Shown here in pieces: positions 43,607 through 55,484 of a stretch of DNA of 64,000 nt; the first letter of the stretch is position 1, and the number at the start of each line of letters is the position of its first letter. The notes under the pieces are model-generated. The model was not told the DNA's origin. It was given only the letters and a program-made list of their open reading frames with translations, and did no database searches. This DNA is from Nemania diffusa (Eukaryota > Ascomycota > Sordariomycetes > Xylariales > Xylariaceae): positions 2,496,501 through 2,560,500 of the forward strand of contig JBBPUQ010000003.1 of assembly GCA_038501195.1 (NCBI GenBank). Direction: 5' to 3'. The position numbers and the translations under genes were made by a program.

Positions 43607-45607
43607 CGCAAATTCGAGAATTTGATAACCTGGGCTTGCGCCCTTTGTTGATCTATACTCGTGACCACCCTGTGTTGCAGAGCTCCCTGCGCCGTCTTTA
43701 TCCTCCTCTATCCGGGTAAATACCTCGTAGGATACCTACGAACTACGGTATGCGATAAATCTAGTAGTCTCCGTCCAAGCGTGCCAATAGTCCGCTACCG
43801 AAGAGCTAGCTTATAAGAAAGCACGGTCGATGTCTCACGTGTAAGTGAAGCCGAGGGTATCTGGAATGTGCCGCACAAAATTATCGGCTAGCTTCGTAAA
43901 TTCGGTAGTCGGAACGTATGTAGTAATAAGTACGTAGATATATGTGTATGGGGTAGCTGGAGACCAGAGCACGTTCCAGCTTCTAGGATTATAAGAGACA
44001 ATAAAGGAAGAATCTAGAGAATAAAGACGTCTTCGCCAAAAGTCGAGGGAGATGAGAGGAGGGGAGAGGTAGGCGACAGGGGAGAGACAATAAAAAGACA
44101 AAGAACAAAGCTATCCTGGAGGAGCTCCCTCATCTAATCTGCGGCTGGCTAAGGCGAGATCTTATAACGGAAGAAGCTAATGACCCTATACCTACCTACG
44201 CCAAGGGTGTCTGGGCAAGCCTGAGTCACACACCTACCTCTCTTCCACGTGCCGGGCCAGAGAAACGTCGACATACCACCATTGCCTACCTACTTTAAAC
44301 GCCGTCGCTAGGTATCTGTCCTAGTTCCGCGGCTTCTCGCGTGTGGGGACGAGGCGAGAGAAGGACAGCACCCGAGGACAAAAGAGCGCGCTTAAGAGAC
44401 TATATGCACCAAAAGCAGCCAGGACAGGCTGCGGGGTGGGGTGGAAAGCGAACGTGATATTTTCTCGGTTGGTATCGATGCACCAAAAACACCGGTATAA
44501 CAGGTAAGGTATATCCCCTTCCCCAGCGGCCCTACGAATGATCAAGAACGCCTAGGCTGGCTTAGGCACCCCATTGGCCCCGACGCGTAGGGTAACGGGT
44601 TGGCGAGCCCCCCCAGGTCGTGGCACGGGCGGCCGGAAGGGGACTATCGAATTCGGCGAACCGGAGTTTCTCGCATTGGCGCCTCTTTTTGTTTGGTTGA
44701 CGCGAATTTCATTCCTTCGCTATAACTTCCCTCGAGTCGGCTCGCAACTCTACTAATTCCTATCATCTGATCCTAAAAGTTGCCATTTTCTCTACATGCG
44801 CAGCCTCAAATTTGTTGGCGTTTAACTCCCCACCGGACAATGGCATCGTGATGTGGACAATCGGTGACGTCGTTGTGGTCGAGCTTATGAGCTCATGGAG
44901 GCTTAACCGACTGAGAGCCGAGCTTGTGATTTTGCGGGGTGGGCTAAAGTATAACGCTAGCTCACGGTATACTCCACTGTGTGTAAACTGTAACTCTGTC
45001 CGTGGGCCCATACAGCCGCAGTTCAGCTTGTGTACAACCGAGGTTCGAGCTAGGATCCTCTACTGAGCATCTACGTATAACTTCACGATCTTCAGCCCCG
45101 TAACGCGGATCCAAGTACCCTACCAGTACGTACAAAATAGGTAATTCACTAAATAATACCTACCTTAGGTACCTGTCACATGTAGTCGGCACTCTTGTCT
45201 GCACGAGTCAGATACCCGGGAACTTAGACCGAACATCCTATGACATTAATCGGTATATGTACATACATACGCGCAAGGCAAGGAAGGCGATCATATTGAT
45301 TTATTATTCATAAAGGATTTATTTAAATCACCAAATCATTGCTATCTGTTATAGCATGCGCCCATAAAAAACGCCTCAACCCCGATTAAGCACGCTGGTG
45401 TCCGTTCCAGTTGAGGCTCTGCCCATTGAATCTCTATGAATACGCCCTAACCTTTTTTTGTGTTATGCCCCCGTTGTAAACCTGCAGATTAAAGGAAAAG
45501 GGTATATGTGGCGCGTTGAAAGTCGTGGATTCGCAAAATTGAACTGGAACGCCAGTAATCTGGCTGAATGCGAGTTAAAAAGAAACAAATATTACGGGGC
45601 CGAATGC
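43607..45607. other. intergenic, no gene recognised
   Basis: About 2 kb between the carrier start and the SconB stop. Short frames on both strands (43835–45066) have no recognisable features. A TACCTA/TAGGTA run is at about 45150–45176. I looked for tRNA T-arms near 45045 and did not find a foldable cloverleaf. Confidence 0.45.
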
Positions 45608-47940
45608 TTAGGATGGTGTACCCCTTTCGAGACACTCCGATGGTTCGCCCTCAAAACTGTATAGTCGAACTTCTCCATCTTCACCTCCACTAGCAAAACG
45701 GCTATCGCTGAGGCCGACGCAAGTGACTGGTCCGCTATGGCCAGTGAACGTGCGTTCACATTTGCCTGTACGTGGCTCCCAGACTTTCACTATTGAGTGT
45801 TAGCAACGACCGAAACCATAGCCCGACGAATAATATAAACTTACCAGTCGCATCGTTGGCCCCAGAAACGTAACGAAGGTTGTCCACTGCGAGGCCCCAA
45901 ACACCTTCGACATGGCCCCAAAAACAACGAGGGCTCTTGCCGGTAGCAGTATCCCACAGCCGCAGTGTTGCGTCCAGGGATCCTGTAAGCATGTACCGCG
46001 GGGGTAACGGGCGCTCCGAGTCGTTCGAGAATACCGGACCATATGCTGCTCGCTCTTCTGCTTGACGGCTCGAGCTAACTGGACTTGGTGAAGTGACTGG
46101 GGTGACACTGCGGTTACTAGCCGTAGAGGAGGCATCCACTTCATGGGGAGTCTCAGCTTCAAACTCAAAATCATCAGGCAAGGCCAAAACTTGTTGCACT
46201 TGTCCGATATGTCCTTCGTATGTCCTAATACATGTTCTCGAATCCAGATCCCACATCCTGACCGTACAATCGTCCGAGGCCGATAACAGGGTACGGGATG
46301 TGACATCTAATCGAACTTGGTTGACCCAGTCAGTGTGGCCTCGCAACGAAAATGACTGCTGTGTCTTGAAGTTGAAGATCTTGATAGATCTGTCCATCGA
46401 CCCAGATGCGAGGAAGTCTCCTTCCATGTGGACTGTGATGACACCTCCCTGATGGTTGAGTGTGTTGATGCAGGCACCGGTCCGCCAATTCCAGATTTTG
46501 ACTGTACCATCCAAGCTTCCGCTAACAAGCATCCGGTCGTCAAACTGCAGGGCTCGGATGCCCATAGTATGCCCCTGTAGAGTTTGTACGACCTCGCCCT
46601 TTTCGATGTTCCAGATCTTGATAGTAGCATCATAGGAGCCAGTCGCGAGCATGTTGTCGTCAAATTGGAGGCACGTAACTCCATTGGCGTGACCACTAAA
46701 GGTTTTGATAGTGCACCGGCCTTTCTGCCAGTTAGATCCAACCTTGAAACGGTCTCGGTATACATCCTTCCATGGTCGAAACTTTTTTCCTAGTCCCGAA
46801 TCTGTGATCTCCATATTTCTATCAGTTCCCTCTTTAATACATTGGCGCTTAGATTGTCCTTCGTCTTCGCTGGGTTCAGCGGCACGCTTCGCAGGGGTTG
46901 AAACTGGAGGGGTGTGGTCGTCGATAACCGTAACTAGCGTAGGAGGGAGCGCAGGCGGGAGCGCAGGCGGGAGCGTGGGGGGGAGCGTACGGTGTTGATG
47001 TATTTTCCATTCCCTTAATCGTTTCTTCTCCAGCCTGGGCAAGCCCCATTGGCATTTCTCGCACTTGCGGCCGATGTGTTGCTCACACATGCGGTGCCAG
47101 ACAAGGTCGTCCCCGGATAGGCCGTTCCATCGTCGACTGACTTGGGCCGCTTTGCAGAGAGAGGAGCAATCGAGGTAACATAAGATTTTCAAAGACAACT
47201 CTGTGGGTAGTGCCGACAAGAAGTCGATCTTGAGCTGTTCGTGTACTTCTCTCGAAACTGTAGAAAGCTGGGGAAAGCAACATTGAGTGATGATGCCCTG
47301 CAACATCAACTCGCGTTGTTTAGTCGGAGCTGCAGAAAATAACGACCATACATTAGTAATTGCTTGGCGGTCTCCTGCAGACAGTGTTTCGAGATCCTAT
47401 CATATTGCATTAGTACATGGCGTGATGACCAACCCAAACAAGCCCAACCAAGTACCCACATACCCTTTGGATCAGTGCCATTTTTGATTCATCAGCAGCC
47501 CGGCGACACTTGGAATCGGGGCGGTGCCTGTAGCAGTACTTGCTATTGGGATCCTTGTTCTTCAGGCTCACCATCGAGGGGAGATCCGGTTTGCCTATAG
47601 GAGCGTATAGGCTCGGAATATGCTCACGGAGAAAGGGCGTGACAGATTGGCTCATAGACTGTCGCGAGATATTGGGCAGACGGGAGGCATCATCCTCGCC
47701 AGGTCTCCTCCTATCGCAATTATCTCTCAACGGTTTCATATTTGAATCTTCGACTTGCTTGGGCGTAAGGGGTAGCGGCTGTGTGCGCCCACTAGAGGGG
47801 ACCGCCGACTTCTGGTGCGAATGCATGAAGGCGTCGTCTTTCAGGTGATAGGTCGGGTCGTTGTGCCACGTCGAGGGCAGCAAAGGGTATGTTGTGGACA
47901 CAGACACCAGGCTTTCCATTGCGACAGCATCGACAGACAA
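45608..47940 (-). CDS. sconB: F-box/WD40 SCF substrate receptor, sulfur regulator (SconB/Met30-type)
   Basis: Three exons (47464–47940, 45845–47396, 45608–45789) close in phase to 736 residues. The N-terminal region has [14 protein letters not shown] and [20 protein letters not shown], both typical of SconB. The F-box follows ([28 protein letters not shown]), then a WHRMCEQHI zinc-like segment with KCEKC. At least seven WD40 blades end at RLYSFEGE. The family recruits a bZIP sulfur activator to the SCF ubiquitin ligase and so mediates sulfur metabolite repression. A four-residue repeat P[TA]LP, from 12-bp units at about 46941–46988, lies between F-box and propeller. A Ser/Thr-rich insert occurs between two blades. 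Length is near that of known orthologs. Confidence 0.92.
46941..46988. repeat. 12-bp tandem repeat inside sconB exon 2
   Basis: Four imperfect copies of a 12-bp unit (aggcgggagcgc type) encode a short PTLP/PALP repeat on the minus strand. The repeat is in frame and probably lies in a disordered linker, so copy number may vary between strains. Confidence 0.65.
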
Positions 47941-49545
47941 GACGGCGGCAGCGGTGTGTTGGGGCGCAGAGAAAGAAGGCTGCGGAATTTAGAGCGAGAG
48001 ATTAAGACATTTGAATGAGATGATAGATGGCGAAATGACGGTGTGGCGGCCAAACGAGGCAAGATGGCGTGCTATTTCTGTGACAATTGACGTAGTAGCA
48101 GGCAATGGTAGCAAGTACCTTGAGGAGGCTCAACTCAAAATCGGCTCGGCCTGGAGAACAGGTTACCAACGGGCCGGGTGGCTCTTAAACACCCCTGTCT
48201 GAGATATTGCCAACTTGAAGCGAGGCTAATGGTCTAGAGGCATCTGGTAGCTCAGCGCGTAGTACCTTGTTGGACTCTTTCGACACACTCGTCTTCGAGG
48301 TCGAGGTTGGCAGCAACAACAACATGGTTTGGGCTAGAGGAAGACGGGAATGGAGGGAGAATTGCGAGATTGGTGGAGTTGAGTTGCTTTGGGGCAAGAA
48401 TTGCGACATCGCTGTGCGTGCTGCACCGAGATCCCTCTCCCGCTGCACGATTTTGACCCCACCACGGCTGTCGGGGGTCTCTGCCCTGTCCCGCCCTCTG
48501 TCCCGCCCTGACCCTAGCCAACCCTACCTGCCTAGAGCCACCGACGACAGCTCCCAAACTGTCCATAGCGCACGCCACCCACATGCAGATTAAATAGATT
48601 AGATACCTACCTACATACAGAGTACAGTAGCTTTTAGGTAGGTCCCTACTGTACCACTATCAATATCTGCCACGTTACCTACCTACAGTACATAGACAGG
48701 TGGAGGCAGAGTTGGGGTAATGCACTACCTATCTAAGTGCTGTAACTTGATGCAGCATAGGCTGTGGAGAATTTCTCTTTTTTAGTTCTACTGTAATGTT
48801 GTTTTCTACGCACATATGTCAGTGCGCATACGGAGATAGGGTGCGTGCCTCGGCAGCATATGGGTACCTACATACCTGATCATGCACGGCTGGAAGAGCG
48901 AGGTATAAGAATAGGTATAGAAAGCCATCTTCAGCCTGTGTTGCACTGCGTAAATGCCAAATACGGCTTGCGGTATTATAACAGTGCTTGCACTTACATA
49001 ACCCAGCGCCTACTAAGTATACCATTCGTCGCAACTGAGCGATATCGTTGCACGGAATCCTTCCCTATCTGCATGATACCGACAGCCGTGTAACCGATCG
49101 GCTTTGAGCTTCTTTACGTAGTACGACTGGCATTGCCTCATTTTCCATTACGCATACAAACTAGGTACCTGGGTAGGACTGCCTAACCACGTGATTTAAA
49201 TTTGCTAATGTTCATATTGGCCACCGCCTTCCCCCAGCGATAGACAGGGATCAGACTGGGTGTGCGTAAGTACCAGTCATTCGGAAATGCGACACTATCG
49301 CGTGCGATGGCGACCATAATCATAATTGGATGCCGTGTCAGGACCACAAATCATGATGTAAAAAACAGCGCAAAAGTGATAATAAAGAAAATAAGCCCTC
49401 TTAAAATACTGCTTACTCATTACTATCAACCTACGTGCACAAGTAGAAAGAGCTACAGGAGGCTGTGTAGGTACCTAGATAGTGTATGAGTACGTACCTA
49501 CAGGACACTACATACTTAACCCCATGCTCCACCTACCTACCTATA
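47941..49545. other. intergenic, sconB upstream region
   Basis: About 1.6 kb with no convincing gene. Overlapping frames on both strands at 48185–48593 lack motifs; they probably belong to the sconB promoter and leader. TAGGTA/TACCTA words lie at about 48600–48690 and 49465–49545, directly against the MITE. Confidence 0.45.
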
Positions 49546-49935
49546 GGGGGGAACCCGGTTTTAGGACACGCTGGAACTTGCATATTTTTTACATCGCTCT
49601 GTCGGTTTTTTAGTTATTCTATTACATACATTATATAATAACGTTGTAGTAACTACATAACAAGATTTTATTGCTATGTTAAAACTGCTACTTTGTTTTA
49701 GTTACACTTGCTATTTTTTAAAAACTAAACTAGAAAAGTTTTTTTGTTTATATTATAACATTGTTATAATATTTTGTTTTTTTGTAATATTACGTACGAT
49801 ATAACAGCGTATATGTCAAAAAGACTAGAACTAAAGTGAACTAGCCGGCACTCTGTTAAGCTAGCCCTTCAGTATAAGAATAAAAATACAGCTAACATCG
49901 CTGTCAACAGCGTGTCCTAAAAACGGGTTCCCCCC
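49546..49935. mobile_element. TA-flanked MITE, about 390 bp (Tc1/mariner-like inference)
   Basis: Inverted ends lie at 49540–49571 and 49910–49941 and match over about 32 bp with one mismatch. The element proper begins ggggggaaccc and ends with its complement. TA occurs at both borders inside a TATA/TATA context, as in TA target duplication. The interior is extremely AT-rich, with palindromic ttataacattgttataa, and has no ORF. The features fit a non-autonomous Tc1/mariner-type element. Three copies of ctctgta lie just outside the right end (about 49954–49975). Confidence 0.75.
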
Positions 49936-50739
49936 TATAGGTACATATGTATACTCTGTACTCTGTACTCTGTATATAGGGCTGCTTCAAGTCTGACTTA
50001 CATGTGAACATATGGCTAGGTACCACGCTTCTTACTCTGCAGAATGTGGCATTTAAATCCGACAGTCTTACCAACCCCATAATACTATCTCCATCATGCT
50101 TATCAATGGTTGATTTTTATTTTGTATGGCGGTTGAACGTGAGAGTCAAGACTGATCCCATTCATAGAGAGACAATGCACTCACTATGCCGAGTTGATAC
50201 ATCAGACCCCAGAGAACTCCAGTCTCAACCACTTAAGGTCCTATGGCCGTTCGAATTAGACCTCGGGCGATATGTAACATATAATATGTCATTAAACGTT
50301 TGTTACACGGGTTGACACCTCATGAAACATCGAGACTTGGCCGGATGACGCGATGAATCTACTATCAAACGAAGCCAGCGAAATGGTATGGTGTATTGAT
50401 GGGTACATGTACATGCGAGTAGTATACGCGAGAGACTGAGCTTGCACTGAATACACGTACAAGTAACAGACGGCCTTGGTTCGCTGCTTCATCTGGGCCA
50501 CCCTCTTCCTATCCAACTCATAATATCAACCACAGTTGTGTGATCTAGCAATGTACCTTATCCGAAGACGAAAACGACTAGTTGTCCATACAATAACATC
50601 TGTGTCGCTATTTCTTATCTCCTGGCCGACCTTGTGCTTTCGGTATTTAGAGTCGCCTTGTGAATCTTCTCGTCACCATCAACTAAGCTACTTTAGCTAC
50701 ACGAGTTGCCAGCTCTGCGGCACTGTAAATCTCAAGCAA
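49936..50739. other. intergenic, amidase upstream region
   Basis: No gene recognised in about 0.8 kb. The frame at 50004–50315 has no motif. The amidase frame stays open upstream of its chosen ATG, so its leader lies here. Confidence 0.4.
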
Positions 50740-52657
50740 ATGGCAGACCGAGACAAACCCCCCAGTAGATCGGAAACCTTAGCTAACATCAATCTGCTAA
50801 CTACAAATGCGTTCGAGCTTCAAAAACTCCTCACCGGCGGTCATGTTCGGTCCACAGAACTGGTTGAGCTTTACCTTGACCAGATCGAGCGACATAATCA
50901 CCAAAATTTGAAGTTAAATGCTATGATCTCTACGACTCCCCGTGACGTGGTCCTTCACATTGCTGAAGTTCTAGACAAGGAGAGCGCCAGCGGAACTATT
51001 CGAAGCCAGCTGCATGGAATTCCAATCGCAGTCAAGGTACGCTTGATACTGGTTTATTACTTGTCAGGTAGCTCACCATGTTAGGACAATATCATGACAG
51101 GGCCAGAGTTTCAGATGCCCACGACCGTTGGATCCTATGCGCTGAGACAAGCGATGGCAAGACAGAATGCACCTATTGTCGACAAGGTATAATTCACCTA
51201 ATATCCCTCTGAGGCTGTTATATGTAAATACCTATTAATCCGTAATAACTCGTAGAAGCTGGCGCTATTATCATTGGTAAATCAAGTTTATCGGTGTGTA
51301 CAATAGACATAATTTTCGTTCTATTTAAGACTCATTCAATTTTAGGAAATGACTGGCTTCAAAGGCTTTGGCATCACAACAGGCTGGTCTGCTGTGGGAG
51401 GGCAAACCCAGAGTCCTTATATCATCGGTGGTTTCAAAGATGGAGATAAACTCCTCGGACATAGCGTACGTCTGACATGGAAGAGACCCTGCGTTACAAT
51501 GTATTGACTTTATTCTAGGCTCCTGGTGGCTCGTCATCGGGTAGCGCCGCAGGCGTGGCAGCGGGCTTTGCACCACTAGCCCTCGCCACTGAGACTGATG
51601 GGTCAATAGTGCAACCAGCGAACAGAGCAGCACTATATGGCCTCAAGGCAACTCTCGGTCTCCTGCCGACTGAAGGAACTGCCCCCTGGAGTTCTTTGAC
51701 TGATAGTATAGGGGGCATGGCGAAATCGCCAGAGGACTTAGCAAATTTAATGAATGCGCTTACAAATACCGATTACAGCAGAAATCTCACCAAATCATGG
51801 GCTGGTTTACATGTTGGCTTTGTTGACCCAAAACTGTGGTCCTTTTCACCTGTCATCTGCAACCCAGATGAGGTCCTCATTAAGCAACAACGAGATGAAA
51901 TGGCGACAGCTATTGCGAAAATTCAAGAACTAGGCGCTACCGTCAAGCAGCCTGTACCATTGACATCAATGGATGAATTGGTACTAGACGGAGATGATGC
52001 GCTTGAGCAGCTTTGGAGTAAGTTTTCCACAGGCTATGACAAGAATTGCAGCATTGACGTACGCAGACCATGACTTTGAAAAGGAATGGAACCAGTTCCT
52101 TGAAGGCTATGAGCAAAAGGAGGTAGAAACTCTAAAAGATATCGTTCGATTTAACACGGAGCATTCGGAAAAGGCTCTCCCAGAACGTAATGATATCATC
52201 CCTATAGCAATAATGGATGACCCATGTTGACTTGGTGACAGGATACCCTAGACAGCAACTCCTTGAAAGTGCTATAGATGAGACACAGAAGATATCTGAC
52301 GAGAAATATGCCGAAGGGGTCAACATCATTAGAAAGGCCGCAAGAGTCAATGGTATCGACAAGACGCTAACGGAATATCACCTAGATGTAATTTTGGGGC
52401 CTATGGATGGGAGAATTCCCACCATTGCTGCAGCTGCCGGCTACCCAGTCGGCACCATGCCTCTTGGTTACTCGAAGACAAACGGCCGTCCTTTTGGCAT
52501 GTGCATTATCGCGGGTGCAGGGCATGAGGGTAAAATCCTCCGAGCTATGAGTGCCTGGGAGGCTGCTATGGCGCAACGAGAACCCCCTCCACAAATGTCG
52601 ACGGAGATCACCAAGGTCGAGTCGAAGAATGAACTTCGACATACATCGACGTTGTGA
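50740..52657 (+). CDS. amidase (amidase-signature family)
   Basis: Seven exons can be read, of about 530 residues from ATG 50740: 50740–51036, 51085–51186, about 51256–51293, 51346–51465, 51519–52017, 52067–52186 and 52242–52657. The catalytic Lys is in IPIAVK|DN at the first junction. The Ser-rich signature is [16 protein letters not shown], and the nucleophile region is [29 protein letters not shown] near the end is also typical. The family hydrolyses amides to acids and ammonia; the substrate is unknown. One oddity: exons 2 and 3 (51187–51257) do not join in frame with any GT–AG pair I could find, being off by one base. This may be a lesion or a splice choice I missed. All other junctions close. 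Confidence 0.78.
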
Positions 52658-53731
52658 GTAGGCATTTGGCTCACTTAGATTGAACCGGGCTTATAGTCAC
52701 CACGTTAGGTTCAAGAAATGGATGTCAGTTAGAAATAGGTTGAGAGTGCTGTGTCTGAGGTAGATATATAGTGCTTATTCCCCAGAATAATATCGAATGT
52801 CTAAGTATCATGTGTGATGATACCTCCCCAGTTAGTTTTGATTGTCAATTATGTATTCTGCGATAAAAATTGGTAGTCCCTTTCGTGAGCCTACGTCATA
52901 TTATATGGCTTGAAGCTTTGGAGCAGAAATAGATGCCAACATATTCTATACTGGTTAATGCAAGAGATGCTACGGTTGAAATGATATAAGTAGTACGAGA
53001 TCAATACTGATAGACAACGCCCAAGGACGCGTGGCCAGCACCTTTAACAAGACGTGCATGGGAGGGTCATTAATACAACTGCTGTGAGGTGTATATGAGT
53101 TGAGAGAGCGGATAGTGTGTTATGTGAAGAATCGGCACCTAAGAACTTGAAGATAATAAAATATGGTGACAAAGCTTCCGTAAAGATGAACCAAGAAGCT
53201 TGTCCCGCTCATTTTCATTAGGTACTTTATCTTCACTAGAACAAAAATCACACACAAAAGCAAAGCTAGCAGAACTAAGCCGCTAGTACAATAAATTAAT
53301 AGGCCCCTTCATCTTATATATTCATAATAGCCCGTAAAATAAAATTTAATGTATATAGGAGGTGGCGACTCTAGTTGGAGATAGATAAAGAAGGCAAATA
53401 GACTATGAGTGCCGGTTATATTCTTATGCTTCCAGGCAGGCACAAAGAATTCATAGCTTTGAGGCCCTACAGCTGCATTGTATTCATAAGTATGGGCTTT
53501 ATACGTTTTAGAACAATGGGATTATAGAGATAAAACTATTTGTAGGACTGTCGAAATCTCCCTAAGCTCTTTCTTATCTAAAAATATTTTGAAAAGTCAT
53601 AGATCGATCAACTTAGTGTGAGCTTTTCTGTAATAATTACTAACACCCACACTTTTAAGCAGGACTATAAAAGAAAGTAGAAAGAAACCACGTCTATTTC
53701 CCAGCTGCTGTCCTAAAGGAAGCAAGCGGTG
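52658..53731. other. intergenic, no gene recognised
   Basis: AT-rich stretch of about 1.1 kb. I see no coding frame, repeat pair or motif cluster. Confidence 0.45.
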
Positions 53732-54685
53732 ATGGCATCTAACCATCTCGATAAAAGTCAAAGACCATCTCGTCCGAAAACGCCTAAGGACTACATTCCT
53801 ACGCCGAATCATACGGTAGTCCACACAGACGCTTTCCGCCACCTTCTGAATGAGGAACAGAGGGGTACTGGCGCTGTAAGGGTGCACGCAATGCCTCGAG
53901 ATCAGTTTGTGAGTTTCAACCAGCTCGCGCCACAGAGTCCTCTGACTACGAAGTCGACCGGGTTCTCTTGGAAGAGTAAAACGTCCGCTCTAGATGCGGC
54001 ATGCCGGGGGATATCCCGAAGTCTGACTCAAGGCATTGAAAAGACGAAACCGGTACTGAAAACAGCAGTGACGTCGAGCAAGGCGGCTTTCGGCGCTGTA
54101 GGTCGCTCGAACCGCCCGGCAACCAGCGCCGGGCCGAGCGAAACTGAGAAGGAGGGAGTATCACGTTCCTCTAGTTCGTCATCCGCGAAATCCCTCTTTC
54201 ATAGACGTAGATTACCTAGGTTACAGCTTCCGGAATTGACCATAGCAGTAGGTGAAGCACTAAATAGTGCGTGTTCGACGGACACTGAGAAAAGCGCTAG
54301 CTTTGGGATCCTAGGGCTGTCTCCCACGAGCCGCGAGCTCAAATTCCAATGGGAGAGGGACCATCACTCTAAGGATGTCGCTGGAGAATTTCATAACATG
54401 CTGAGTGCACGTCGCAGGGTCCGCAAAGGTAAGTTTGGCGCAGAGGTAATCAAATACCAGCTCGCACGTCCGACATGGGACGAATCTTGGAACCTGAGAA
54501 TCAATAACGATAATCTTGACGATAGAAGATTATTGAGAAAACTCACGAATGCTCTTCAGGAACAGAAAGATGAAGCCACTCGCATCGTACAGAAAAACCC
54601 GGGGCGCTACCCGGGATTCGAGCCCGTCTCTACCCCTGGGTGTACACTGAAGTTGTATTGGCAGAATAAGAGCTCCTATCGTTAA
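53732..54685 (+). CDS. hypothetical basic protein, 317 residues
   Basis: One open frame starts at ATG 53732. The N-terminal part is Pro/Lys-rich. The middle has KSLTQG-like, Ser/Ala-rich, probably disordered sequence with a poly-Ser run (about residues 146–152), followed by HRRRLPRLQLPELTIAVGEAL. The C-terminal half looks more ordered and charged, with WERDHHSKDVAGEFHNMLS and NDNLDDRRLLRKLTNALQEQKDEA, which could form helices. There is no signal peptide, membrane segment or known domain. The frame's length and consistent composition favour a real gene, but I cannot name its family. Confidence 0.55.
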   Translation: MASNHLDKSQRPSRPKTPKDYIPTPNHTVVHTDAFRHLLNEEQRGTGAVRVHAMPRDQFVSFNQLAPQSPLTTKSTGFSWKSKTSALDAACRGISRSLTQGIEKTKPVLKTAVTSSKAAFGAVGRSNRPATSAGPSETEKEGVSRSSSSSSAKSLFHRRRLPRLQLPELTIAVGEALNSACSTDTEKSASFGILGLSPTSRELKFQWERDHHSKDVAGEFHNMLSARRRVRKGKFGAEVIKYQLARPTWDESWNLRINNDNLDDRRLLRKLTNALQEQKDEATRIVQKNPGRYPGFEPVSTPGCTLKLYWQNKSSYR

Positions 54686-55484
54686 TATGTTCAAAGTCTT
54701 GGAGTAAGTCAAAGACGTTAGGTTGTGAAGGGATCGCTGACTTTTCTCAGCACAACTTCACTGCTCGGTTGTCTTAATCTCTGTTACTATGTTCGATTCT
54801 CCCGCCATTCGCGTTTTTGCTTAAACTGCACCTAGTTCCGATATTGTCTCGCTGAGATTTCCATACTAGACTCCTTTATTAATATCAATTCCTTTTATTT
54901 TACCTTAAAGCGCATAACTGCGCTCTGTTTGACATGTGAGTTCACTAGGAAGATATAACGTAAGGAGTGTATTTAGATGGCTGAGAAGCACGAGACCTCT
55001 GTAGAAATTGAGGTATTTACGCCTGCCTGTTTGGTCTCGCTAATTGTCTTCTGCTAGGTTATCACATGAGGGCCATCACCTAGCCGATGGGATTGTGACC
55101 TTCCAAGAATAGAATGAGTGATACACCCGCGAATGCCGTACAAATAAACTCGGATCTCTGAGATCCAAGCTCCGAGCGGAGTCGTGATTGGGTGTCATGG
55201 GCGCTTGTCTCTCTAGTATCTCCAGTATAGCCTGTAGCCGATGCATGCTCATCGCCAAGCTTAACTTGGCAGTGTTGGTCTGGGCCACGGGTTCTTTGCC
55301 CAGCAACTCACGAGCTGACCCCCGAGATTTAATAGTAGTCGCTATTAATGTAGATTGTGTCTTCAGCTTAAGCGACTCTTATATTCTGTCATCCCCGGAC
55401 CATGTTGTCCAGAGTGGTTGTCCAGGGTCCCGTAAGCTCTAGCGAGGTTGCGGACTCGTCGTCGACTTAAGTCAATTGGCCACC
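54686..55484. other. intergenic, no gene recognised
   Basis: About 0.8 kb. Overlapping frames at 55076–55442 on opposite strands look like chance. The GH47 start has a good Kozak context (CACCATG). Confidence 0.4.

Noticed and set aside
52018..52051. A 34-nt intron in the amidase
   Set aside because: It would keep the frame but is too short. The acceptor at 52066 gives a normal 49-nt intron in the same frame.
54596..54650. T-arm-like word gggctcgaatccc on the minus strand
   Set aside because: It lies within a coding frame, the loop lacks the usual TTC, and no D-arm or acceptor stem is present.
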